DNA of 7,090 bases from positions 1 through 7,090 of the forward strand of contig CAJUSB010000145.1 in the NCBI GenBank assembly GCA_910589115.1, written 5' to 3'. Under the pieces are notes generated by a model, which saw only the letters and a list, made by a program, of their open reading frames with translations, did no database searches and was not told where the DNA came from. Both the position numbers and the translations under genes were made by a program. Every line of letters begins with the position of its first letter. Position 1 is the first letter of the stretch. The stretch comes from an uncultured Clostridia bacterium (GTDB lineage: Bacteria; Bacillota; Clostridia; Oscillospirales; Butyricicoccaceae). Below are positions 1-4,936 of this stretch, piece by piece.

Positions 1-109
1 CTCTGCCCTGCACCCGCGCCTATGCGGCGGGCACCCCTCGCCGGGGCGGCGTCCTTCGCGGACAGCGGCAGGGCTCTGCCCTGCACCCTTTTTCCGCTGC
101 GGCGGGGAC
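1..109. repeat. GC-rich intergenic repeat cluster A (two diverged copies)
   Basis: The block CTCTGCCCTGCACCC occurs at 1-15 and again at 74-88, a period of 73 bp. The second copy completes a hairpin with arms GCAGGGC (68-74) and GCCCTGC (78-84) and a TCT loop; the first is cut by the window edge. After the hairpin follows GCGCCTATGCGGCGGGCAC (16-34), which matches the tail of the repeat unit at 7011-7030 except for two bases, and then a 32-bp block (34-65) that matches the reverse complement of 2249-2280 at 29 of 32 positions. A degenerate second tail with TGCGGCGGGG lies at 98-107. No coding frame is convincing here. Function is unknown. Confidence 0.75.
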
Positions 110-139
110 AGGTGCGGAAAATACTTTTCATGCACACTG

Positions 140-169
140 CCCCGCCCGCCAAAAGGACGGCGGGCGGGG
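140..169. repeat. GC-rich perfect hairpin
   Basis: Arms CCCCGCCCGCC (140-150) and GGCGGGCGGGG (159-169) pair perfectly over 11 bp around an 8-nt loop. Neither strand has a U-run after the stem, so it is not a standard intrinsic terminator. A perfect TATAAT follows at 173-178 on the + strand, but there is no -35 match at the usual distance and no gene downstream on that strand, so I do not call a promoter. It may be part of the 3' region of a gene or repeat lying left of the window. Confidence 0.6.
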
Positions 170-192
170 TGGTATAATACGATATTCATTCC

Positions 193-233
193 TCAAAAGC
201 CCGTAGGAACACAATGTCCCTACGGGCTTTTGA
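193..233 (-). terminator. Bidirectional intrinsic terminator after the MerR gene
   Basis: Perfect 15-bp inverted repeat: TCAAAAGCCCGTAGG (193-207) and CCTACGGGCTTTTGA (219-233), with an 11-nt loop. The A4 and T4 runs at the two feet of the GC-rich stem give a U-tract on either strand. It lies 28 nt past the stop codon of the minus-strand MerR gene, so it most likely ends that transcript. It could also stop transcription entering from the left. Confidence 0.85.
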
Positions 234-260
234 AATACGATTTTATAGGCGCTTTTCTGC

Positions 261-1079
261 TTAACGGCGGCGAACCGGATAACATACTTCTGTCACCAGC
301 TCATCCGGGTTTTGGGTTTGATGCGGGCTGACATGGTAAATGCTAAACATCAATCCATCCATTTCATAGCCGTTTTCCTCTATCCATGCGGCAACTGCTG
401 CATTTGCACAGCCAATCTCTTCATAACTGCCGCGATGCATTGCGGAGGCTACAAATACCGCCGGAACCTCCTTGAATTTCACATGCTCGGTATCCTGATA
501 TTTCCCGGATACCGTCATCTGGATTTCTACGTCAACATCGCGCTCTTTATACTCGTAATCATGATACAGTCCGAATGCAAGACACGGACTGCCCGGCTGC
601 AAATTCTGATCCTTTGTCTCGCTCATCAGGATATGCCACAGACGGCCTTCATAATTATAGCTTTCCAATACACTACGCACACTTGCCACATAACGTGCGG
701 GCATTTCCTTCACGGTTACTTCATAATCGGTTTTCATGTCGTTGTCCTTTCCGAGCCGTGCAATATACAGCTCTGTCAGCTGAAGTTTTTTCCCAAGCTC
801 GTCCGCCTGGCCGCGCAGCTGTGCGCAATGCAGCTCCAACTGCCTGCGCAAATGCGCTGTATCCTGTTCCATCATGATGTCTGCAATCGCTGACAGGCCA
901 AATCCCATATCACGCAGCATGGCAATCCGTCCGGCGGGCAGCAACTGATCCTCCCCATAATAACGGTATCCTGTATCCCGGTCAATTTTTGCCGGATGCA
1001 GCAGGCCGACTTCATCATAATGTCGCAGCATACGTATGCTGATGCGGGACAGCTTAGAAAAATCTCCTATCTTCAGCAT
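261..1079 (-). CDS. MerR-family transcriptional regulator with GyrI-like effector-binding domain
   Basis: This is a 272-residue cytoplasmic DNA-binding activator/repressor of the BmrR/TipA type. Residues 1-70 form the winged helix-turn-helix: KIGDFSKLSRISIRMLRHYDE, then the typical GLLHPAKIDRDTGYRYY wing. Residues 74-110 are a Leu/Gln-rich helix, the expected antiparallel dimerisation coiled coil. Residues 119-270 match a GyrI-like/AraC_E_bind multidrug-binding domain (MPARYVASVRS; ACIDIC strand DVDVEIQMTV at 181-190; FKEVPAVFVASAMHRGSYEE at 202-221). Members bind lipophilic cations or drugs in this domain and untwist a long-spacer promoter. The ATG is preceded by GAGGAGG (1090-1096) with 10 nt spacing, and by a matching MerR-type promoter. 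No transporter lies beside it, so the target beyond its own promoter is unknown. The family call is firm; the ligand cannot be told. Confidence 0.93.
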   Translation of the reverse strand: MLKIGDFSKLSRISIRMLRHYDEVGLLHPAKIDRDTGYRYYGEDQLLPAGRIAMLRDMGFGLSAIADIMMEQDTAHLRRQLELHCAQLRGQADELGKKLQLTELYIARLGKDNDMKTDYEVTVKEMPARYVASVRSVLESYNYEGRLWHILMSETKDQNLQPGSPCLAFGLYHDYEYKERDVDVEIQMTVSGKYQDTEHVKFKEVPAVFVASAMHRGSYEEIGCANAAVAAWIEENGYEMDGLMFSIYHVSPHQTQNPDELVTEVCYPVRRR

Positions 1080-1126
1080 AAATGTTTATCCTCCTCAACA
1101 TATGTTGTTTTCTTGAGCTCAATATC

Positions 1127-1157
1127 AGTATAACGTCTCACACCGTGTGAGAGTCAA
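1127..1157 (-). promoter_or_regulatory. MerR-type promoter/operator with 19-nt spacer
   Basis: Read on the minus strand: -35 TTGACT (1152-1157), a 19-nt spacer (1133-1151) and -10 TATACT (1127-1132). The spacer contains the perfect palindrome CTCACAC-C-GTGTGAG (1137-1151; 8+1+8 bp if T1136/A1152 are included). A 19-nt spacer with the operator centred between -35 and -10 is the hallmark of promoters that MerR-family proteins activate by DNA distortion, so the downstream MerR gene is probably autoregulated. Two further short palindromes lie in the leader: TTGAGCTCAA (1113-1122) and CAACATATGTTG (1096-1107), the latter adjoining the ribosome binding site. Confidence 0.88.
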
Positions 1158-1177
1158 CCCCCATTTTTATTTTTTCT

Positions 1178-1207
1178 GGAAAATTAAAACGCACTTTTAT
1201 AAATGCG
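1178..1207 (-). terminator. Probable intrinsic terminator of the CofE-like gene (distal)
   Basis: On the minus strand CGCA-TTT (1207-1201) pairs with AAA-(G)-TGCG (1197-1190), one base bulged, and is followed by TTTTAATTTT (1189-1180). The U-rich tail makes this the better terminator of the two hairpins after the CofE-like gene. It sits just upstream of the MerR promoter and would insulate it. Confidence 0.55.
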
Positions 1208-1216
1208 CACAAATAG

Positions 1217-1237
1217 GGGGAGGGCAAAGCCCTCCCC
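1217..1237 (-). terminator. GC-rich hairpin after the CofE-like gene (proximal terminator candidate)
   Basis: Arms GGGGAGGGC (1217-1225) and GCCCTCCCC (1229-1237) form a perfect 9-bp stem with a 3-nt AAA loop, starting 18 nt past the stop codon of the minus-strand gene. The minus-strand tail is only CTATTTG, so termination would be weak alone. The stem has the same GGGC-3 nt-GCCC core as the hairpins in repeat clusters A, B and C. Confidence 0.55.
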
Positions 1238-1254
1238 TGCAAAATCATTTTGTT

Positions 1255-1956
1255 TTATGCCATTGCACGGCGAATAATCCCCATCGGAGTTTGCTCCCCA
1301 GATTGGCCGAGCGGATTGTCCTGAAGGATACGCAGCATCTGCCCGCGGTCCAGCGCGGAATCCGAAGCAGCTAAGATATTGCCGCCCAAATCGTTGAGAT
1401 CCACAATCAAAACAGGGAAACCTAAGCGCCCGGCAATATCCCTGGATACTTTTTCAGGATCGTCAGGCCCCAAAACAACGCACTGATTATAGGGCGGAAT
1501 CGTATTCGGGCAAGGGCCGTCTATCGAAGCGGCTTTGCGCCCGGCAACAATATAGAACCACCCACGCTGTCCAAGAAGTTTGCCAATGACAGAACAAAAA
1601 GCGGCAAACAAAATACGCAGCGTTCCGCATTCGCGCAGGGCGCATTCCATCGTCTCCGGGATTCCAAGGCCAATGCCATGGGGTGTTTTGGTCACAAAAT
1701 GGGACAAGATTACAGCAAGCCTGCGCGGTTTGATGTCCTTCATGAAAATGGCCCGCTGCTGGGTGCAGGCAACACATTTTTCAGAAATAAAAAGAATATC
1801 ACCCTCCCGCAAAAAGGGGGAAGCATAGGTTTCGGCAACATCACAAATGTCATCTTCATCAGTTACCACATGTGTGCGCAATGGAAGACGCTGATAACAA
1901 ACGCCGTCAACCTCAATATTCAAATTTTTGCCTTCATTGCTGGTCAGTTCAGCCAT
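1255..1956 (-). CDS. Coenzyme F420-0:L-glutamate ligase (CofE)-like protein
   Basis: A 233-residue soluble protein resembling the F420_ligase/CofE domain. In archaea and actinobacteria CofE adds gamma-linked glutamate to F420-0 using GTP. Visible matches are the N-terminal GDILFISEKCVAC segment (52-64), comparable to the family's early SEK motif, the central VAGRKAASIDGPCPNTIPPY (137-156) and GFPVLIVDLNDLGGNILAAS (179-198) with an acidic DLND likely to bind metal or nucleotide. The reading frame stays open upstream to an ATG at 2091, but I chose the ATG at 1956: AAAGGAG (1967-1973) lies 10 nt before it and the promoter lies downstream of 2091. No other F420 gene is present, and clostridia carrying such proteins usually lack F420, so the true substrate may be a different gamma-glutamyl acceptor. 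Family placement is from motif memory; activity is not established. Confidence 0.8.
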   Translation of the reverse strand: MAELTSNEGKNLNIEVDGVCYQRLPLRTHVVTDEDDICDVAETYASPFLREGDILFISEKCVACTQQRAIFMKDIKPRRLAVILSHFVTKTPHGIGLGIPETMECALRECGTLRILFAAFCSVIGKLLGQRGWFYIVAGRKAASIDGPCPNTIPPYNQCVVLGPDDPEKVSRDIAGRLGFPVLIVDLNDLGGNILAASDSALDRGQMLRILQDNPLGQSGEQTPMGIIRRAMA

Positions 1957-1982
1957 AAGGGGAAGGCTCCTTTCTATCTTCC

Positions 1983-2001
1983 TTACGGCATGGTGCCGTA
2001 A
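1983..2001. promoter_or_regulatory. Perfect palindrome in the leader of the CofE-like gene
   Basis: TTACGGCA-TGG-TGCCGTAA is a perfect 8+3+8 inverted repeat. It lies about 12-30 nt after the expected transcription start and 9 nt before AAAGGAG. It could be a repressor operator or a small RNA hairpin near the ribosome binding site; there is no U-run, so it is not a terminator. Confidence 0.6.
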
Positions 2002-2019
2002 AATATTAAACACGTTTAT

Positions 2020-2048
2020 AGTATACCCTAAATTCCCCCAGAATGCAA
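2020..2048 (-). promoter_or_regulatory. Sigma-A-type promoter of the CofE-like gene
   Basis: On the minus strand: -35 TTGCAT (2043-2048), exactly 17 nt, -10 TATACT (2020-2025). The -10 is 5/6 and the -35 is weak (3/6). The expected start near 2013 gives a leader of about 57 nt carrying the palindrome at 1983-2001, and supports translation from 1956 rather than 2091. Confidence 0.65.
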
Positions 2049-2091
2049 CTCCCTGCATCAAAATTTTTGTAGAAAAGGAAGCGCAGCTCAC

Positions 2092-2121
2092 AAAAAAGAA
2101 AAAATCCTGCTGGCAGCAGAA
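2092..2121 (-). terminator. Intrinsic terminator candidate before the CofE-like gene
   Basis: On the minus strand a 7-bp stem, TTCTGCT (2121-2115) with AGCAGGA (2111-2105) and a GCC loop (one G-U pair), is followed by TTTTTTCTTTTTT (2104-2092). It would stop transcription from the AraC-type gene and cluster B before the CofE-like promoter. Confidence 0.55.
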
Positions 2122-2200
2122 GGACCACAGCTGAAACAGCGCAGCAGAAATCCCCCGTCCCGCCCGCAGGCGAAGCAGAGATACGTCAGCATCTCGGGGT

Positions 2201-2325
2201 CTGGGGCAATAGCCCCAGTGGGAGTCCAGAGGGCAGCGCCCTTTGGTGCTGTCCGCAGAGGACGCCTCCCCGGCGAGGGGCGGGAGTCCAGAGGGCAGCG
2301 CCCTCTGGTGCCGTCCGCAGAGGAC
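2201..2325 (-). repeat. GC-rich intergenic repeat cluster B (two copies, 62-bp period)
   Basis: GGGAGTCCAGAGGGCAGCGC starts at 2220 and again at 2282. Each copy contains a hairpin: arms 2226-2234/2238-2246 (one G-U pair on the + strand) and 2288-2296/2300-2308 (perfect 9 bp), both with a 3-nt loop. Each is followed by a GTCCGCAGAGGAC block (2251-2263, 2313-2325), itself an imperfect dyad. The reverse complement matches the hairpin and flank of cluster C, and 2249-2280 matches cluster A, so the minus strand is the shared orientation. A separate hairpin CTGGGGC-AATA-GCCCCAG (2201-2218) starts the cluster. The roughly 300 bp between 2092 and 2390 hold no gene. Confidence 0.8.
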
Positions 2326-2353
2326 ATCCCCCCGGACTTTTTTGCGTTTTGTT

Positions 2354-2389
2354 TGGGAAAAGAGCTCCTTTTTTAAGAAAAGCCTCTTT
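2354..2389 (-). terminator. Weak terminator candidate after the AraC-type gene
   Basis: On the minus strand AAAGAG (2389-2384) can pair with CTCTTT (2364-2359), with a partly paired, G-U rich interior, and the stem ends in TTTTCCC. It begins directly after the TAG stop. The pairing is imperfect, so this is tentative; the cleaner stop is at 2092-2121. Confidence 0.35.
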
Positions 2390-2390
2390 C

Positions 2391-3233
2391 CTAGAGCGTA
2401 ACGTTCATTAGTTTGCGGTATTCGACCGGAGGTAAACCAACATATTTCGTGAATATGCGTGAAAAATAAGCAGCATCCTCAAACCCCATGTCAGCCGCAA
2501 TCTGCTGCACACTGTCTCGTGTCGTGTAAAGCCGCGTCTGCGCCTCCCCTATCCGCCGCCGCAAAATATACTGCTTCAGTGAATAGCCTGTCCGCTCCTT
2601 AAATAAGTGCGAAAGATAATATGGGCTGATATAGAATTTTCTGCTCAAACGGTCGATTGTCAGATCTTCTGCATAGTGACCGCCAATATAATCCTCCAGC
2701 CGCGCAATCAGTGCCGCCTGCCCGGAAAGCGGCTGCCCTTCCGCCTCCGCCGTCATCTGCGCCGCCAACGCCAGCACACTCCGGGCTGCATGTTGGCACA
2801 GCACATCATCATATGCCTGCCGTGCTTCCCCGTGCCGCCGGATAATCCCGCCCAGCGCCGCCAACTCAAGAAACTGCGCCGGACGATGGAAAACCGGTGA
2901 ACGGCTGGCTTCCACAAACTTTCCGGCCTCCCGTCCGGGAATCGCCAGCCCGCATATGCCAAGGCAAAGCGTCTGATAAAGCTCGTTTGTCTGCGGGAAT
3001 TCGTCATGTGGTACGCCGCAGCCAGTCAGCACCACATCCCCGGCCTCTACCTCGGCCCGGTGCAGGCCGACCGTGTAACTTCCGTGTCCTTGTAAGATCA
3101 GCAGGATCTCGGCCGTGTCCTCGTGACAGTGCAGGATATGATTGTGTCCGTGGCTCCAATCGCTGTAAGTAATGCGGCTAAGCCACGGCAGGCCGTCCTC
3201 CGGCGGATCAAAAGTAATATATTGGATTGACAA
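2391..3233 (-). CDS. AraC-family transcriptional regulator with N-terminal cupin domain
   Basis: A regulator of about 280 residues if started at TTG 3233. Residues about 25-100 form the AraC-type cupin sensor (HCHEDTAEILLILQGHGSY at 35-53, AGDVVLTGCGVPHDE at 64-78). The C-terminal third holds both helix-turn-helices: LTIDRLSRKFYISPYYLSHL (191-210) and SVQQIAADMGFEDAAYFSRI (241-260), ending in the family signature GLPPVEYRK (266-274). The frame is open back to ATG 3353, adding 40 residues, but that stretch is not cupin-like, contains the probable promoter, and its ATG overlaps the ATG of the divergent gene. TTG 3233 has AAGGGGG (3244-3250) 10 nt upstream; ATG 3305 (minus) is the other option. 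It probably senses a sugar or similar small molecule and controls the divergent YczE-like gene; the ligand is unknown. Confidence 0.9.
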   Translation of the reverse strand: MSIQYITFDPPEDGLPWLSRITYSDWSHGHNHILHCHEDTAEILLILQGHGSYTVGLHRAEVEAGDVVLTGCGVPHDEFPQTNELYQTLCLGICGLAIPGREAGKFVEASRSPVFHRPAQFLELAALGGIIRRHGEARQAYDDVLCQHAARSVLALAAQMTAEAEGQPLSGQAALIARLEDYIGGHYAEDLTIDRLSRKFYISPYYLSHLFKERTGYSLKQYILRRRIGEAQTRLYTTRDSVQQIAADMGFEDAAYFSRIFTKYVGLPPVEYRKLMNVTL

Positions 3234-3287
3234 AACCCGCTTTCCCCCTTCCCGGAAACGCCCCCACAAGGAGCGCAAGAAAATCCA

Positions 3288-3316
3288 TTCCCTTTCGGCG
3301 CGCATTCGGTTACAAT
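3288..3316 (+). promoter_or_regulatory. Candidate promoter of the YczE-like gene
   Basis: -10 TACAAT (3311-3316) with a poor -35 TTCCCT (3288-3293) at 17 nt. It lies 35 nt before the start codon. A weak -35 would fit a promoter needing an activator such as the divergent AraC-type protein. Its -10 overlaps the opposing -10 at 3315-3320. Confidence 0.5.
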
Positions 3317-3323
3317 CATAGCA
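3315..3323 (-). promoter_or_regulatory. Candidate extended -10 promoter of the AraC-type gene
   Basis: On the minus strand TGC-TATGAT, an extended -10 (TG at 3323-3322, hexamer 3320-3315). No convincing -35 is seen. Transcription would start near 3308, leaving a leader of about 75 nt to the TTG at 3233 and arguing against the longer protein. Confidence 0.5.
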
Positions 3324-3351
3324 CACCCAAACGAAAGGGGCTGTTGAAAAC

Positions 3352-3984
3352 ATGATAACAACAATGAAACATAAAATAAGTGCGGCTTTTGCCGGTTATC
3401 TTCTGATTGGCGCGGCTTCCGGCCTGTTTATCTACTGTGGACTCGGCGCAGACTGCTTTAATTCCATGGTCAAAGGAATTGCCCCCTATCTTCATCTGTC
3501 AGTCGGCACCAGCAGCTATGTGATACAGCTGACCATGCTGGCCATTGTGCTGATGCTAGGCGGCAGGAAACAGGCCGGGCCCGGCACCGTATTAGGTTCG
3601 CTGGTCGTTACCGTAATCGTGAATCTGTTCGGCGATACGCTCGCACCTGTGCTGGAAGCCGCCCCGCTGGCTGTTCGGACTGCTTTTGTACTAATTGCCG
3701 CCCCATTAGCAGGGCTTGGCCTTGCACTGATCCAGCGCAGCGGGCTGGGTTCAACCGCTAATGATATTCTGCCGATCCTGTTTAGCGAACGCCTCCCGCA
3801 GATGCAGTTCCGCACGGTGCGTGTTGCATTCGACTGCACCGAACTGCTGGCCGGATTTGTACTTGGCATACGGCCTGGCTTCGCAACGCTGTGCGCAGCA
3901 CTTTTGATCGGGCCATGCATTCAGGCCTCCTTCTGGCTGCTGGACCGTCCGAGACGGCCTCGCCTGGCACACCGGGTACGCTGA
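3352..3984 (+). CDS. YczE/YitT-like integral membrane protein
   Basis: A 210-residue, strongly hydrophobic protein with about five to six membrane segments, near residues 11-30, 54-70, 79-98, 108-127, 160-176 and 178-197. The N-terminal AAFAGYLLIGAASGLFIYCG with the following GLGADCFNSM, and the repeated-looking GLGSTANDILPILFSER (131-147), match the internally duplicated Gly-rich pattern of the YczE/YitT membrane family. The C-terminus is short and Arg-rich (RPRRPRLAHRVR), as expected for a cytoplasmic end. Function is unknown in the family; transport or export has been suggested. AAGGGG (3335-3340) precedes the ATG by 11 nt; ATG 3364 is an alternative giving a protein four residues shorter. 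It is divergent from the AraC-type regulator, which is the best guess for its control, and it ends in a strong terminator, so it is a single-gene unit. Confidence 0.85.
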   Translation: MITTMKHKISAAFAGYLLIGAASGLFIYCGLGADCFNSMVKGIAPYLHLSVGTSSYVIQLTMLAIVLMLGGRKQAGPGTVLGSLVVTVIVNLFGDTLAPVLEAAPLAVRTAFVLIAAPLAGLGLALIQRSGLGSTANDILPILFSERLPQMQFRTVRVAFDCTELLAGFVLGIRPGFATLCAALLIGPCIQASFWLLDRPRRPRLAHRVR

Positions 3985-4048
3985 AAGGCTGCTGCCCCAT
4001 AAAAATCGCTTACTCCTATTTCACTTTATTTTTCATCTTTTTATCCGG

Positions 4049-4085
4049 AAAACGGATCGGGATAGCTTTCACCCGATCCGTTTTT
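4049..4085 (+). terminator. Strong bidirectional terminator between convergent genes
   Basis: Perfect 13-bp inverted repeat AAAACGGATCGGG (4049-4061) and CCCGATCCGTTTT (4072-4084) with a 10-nt loop, ending in TTTTT on the + strand; the minus strand also ends in TTTT. It closes the YczE-like transcript and can serve the converging lipoprotein gene, whose stop is about 160 nt away. Confidence 0.88.
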
Positions 4086-4245
4086 CGGTTTCTGCAAAGG
4101 CATAGAATTTTCCAGCCTCATATTGCCTCAATTCGCCCTGATGTATGCGCATATTCATCAAAGTGCTGTGTCTGTACCCAGTCCCGCTCGCAGGCGCAGC
4201 AAATGGAGCGGTTCCATATTCACGGGGATACAGAGGAATCAGCAA

Positions 4246-4617
4246 TTATGAAAGGCGCTGATAATTGCCGGTATAACTTCCGCCAAAGACAGACAGGGTG
4301 TCGCCGCTGAGGGAAAAGTGCAGGGTATCATTCTTAGCAGCCGAGCCGCTGATTTCAGCAGAGCCCTTGCAGCCGTCATCCGAGAAGGTGAACAGCAGCG
4401 AGCCATCCGTATCAAGCGAAAGCGTAACCGAACGGTCACCGCTGATAAACTCTCCATCCCACGAGACGGTATCCGTGGCATCGGCTTCCTCCTGCGTATT
4501 GTTGACGGCAGCAGCCGCCATAACGTCCTCCAACGCAGCCAGGGACTGCGGGTCCGGTGTGTGGGAACAGCCCGCCAGAAGCAGCAGGGCCGCAAAAACG
4601 ACAATGATCCATTTCAT
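4246..4617 (-). CDS. Small putative lipoprotein of unknown function
   Basis: A 123-residue protein with a type II signal: M-K, then hydrophobic WIIVVFAALLL, and the lipobox LAG-C with Cys17, so it should be lipidated and anchored outside the membrane. After a spacer (18-48) rich in Ala, Asp and Glu comes a compact beta-type domain (50-123): WDGEFISGDRSVTLSLDTDG, FTFSDDGCKGSAEISGSA, LHFSLSGDTLSVFGGSYTGN. The alternating pattern and Gly-Asp turns suggest a small beta-barrel or lipocalin-like fold, but I do not recognise a family. A single Cys besides Cys17 is present in DDGCKG. The frame is open upstream to 4803, but ATG 4617 is chosen because the signal peptide starts there and AAAGGG lies 9 nt before it. 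A structured segment and promoter lie upstream. Confidence 0.8.
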   Translation of the reverse strand: MKWIIVVFAALLLLAGCSHTPDPQSLAALEDVMAAAAVNNTQEEADATDTVSWDGEFISGDRSVTLSLDTDGSLLFTFSDDGCKGSAEISGSAAKNDTLHFSLSGDTLSVFGGSYTGNYQRLS

Positions 4618-4667
4618 AAGTAAAAGCCCTTTCTCAAAACGGATATACACAGTGTACCAAGCGGCGG

Positions 4668-4901
4668 CAGGCGGCTGTGCCAAACGGCATCCGCCTGTAA
4701 CCCGCGCTGAACCGGCACTGCGCATAACAGGTTCCCGCATTTGCGGATACGACTTAGAATCTGTATTCACAAGATGACAGTTGTGGTTGTATGAGGCTGG
4801 CATCGTCAGACTTTGAATACAGGTTCTGAAATGTCCAGCAGGCCTATGCGGAAGCCTCCGGCATACGGTTCGGAGGTTTCCGCGCAGGCCTTATGAAATC
4901 C
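4668..4901 (-). ncRNA. Candidate structured leader RNA (or small RNA) before the lipoprotein gene
   Basis: Five inverted repeats follow one another. From the promoter side: (1) 4840-4891, 6 bp (AGGCCT arms), a 2-nt interior, then a 13-bp stem GCGGAAGCCTCCG (4848-4860) with 4871-4883, allowing one wobble; (2) 4756-4827, a 14-bp stem AGAATCTGTATTCA (4756-4769) with 4814-4827, one wobble or mismatch, extended inside by 3 and 4 bp; (3) 4735-4746, CCGCATTTGCGG; (4) 4709-4734, 5 bp; (5) 4668-4697, CAGGCGG/CCGCCTG plus an inner TGCC/GGCA. A good minus-strand promoter ends 17 nt before the first stem, so transcription would place all five in a leader of about 284 nt before ATG 4617. No U-run follows any stem. 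I do not recognise a known riboswitch. A DNA-level palindromic element is the alternative. Confidence 0.45.
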
Positions 4902-4907
4902 TTCCAT

Positions 4908-4936
4908 ATCATACCGTAAAATCGTGTTAAAATCAA
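4908..4936 (-). promoter_or_regulatory. Sigma-A-type promoter upstream of the structured segment
   Basis: On the minus strand: -35 TTGATT (4931-4936), exactly 17 nt, -10 TATGAT (4908-4913). Expected start near 4901, ten nt before the first long stem. It points at the lipoprotein gene. A second possible start signal nearer that gene is the extended -10 TGG-TACACT (4659-4651), with no good -35. Confidence 0.65.

Noticed and set aside
1..109. Insertion sequence or transposon end
   Set aside because: No transposase, terminal inverted repeat pair or target duplication can be seen; the signal is short hairpin modules only.
312..893. 193-residue open frame on the + strand
   Set aside because: It is opposite the MerR-type gene; its Cys/His/Ile-rich composition is typical of an antisense frame.
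1957..2091. 45-residue N-terminal extension of the CofE-like protein
   Set aside because: It would need a start upstream of the predicted promoter and lacks a ribosome binding site, while ATG 1956 has AAAGGAG at 10 nt.
2088..2327. 79-residue open frame on the minus strand
   Set aside because: It is a translation of repeat cluster B and has no gene-like start signals.
4751..4760. + strand promoter at TAGAAT (4755-4760)
   Set aside because: The -35 at 17 nt is TTCCCG and the hexamer lies inside the arm of a long inverted repeat, so support is too weak.
4298..4777. 159-residue open frame on the + strand
   Set aside because: It is opposite the lipoprotein gene, whose signal peptide, lipobox and ribosome binding site are clear.
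4618..4803. 62-residue N-terminal extension of the lipoprotein
   Set aside because: It would bury the signal peptide inside the protein and it overlaps the hairpin-rich leader.
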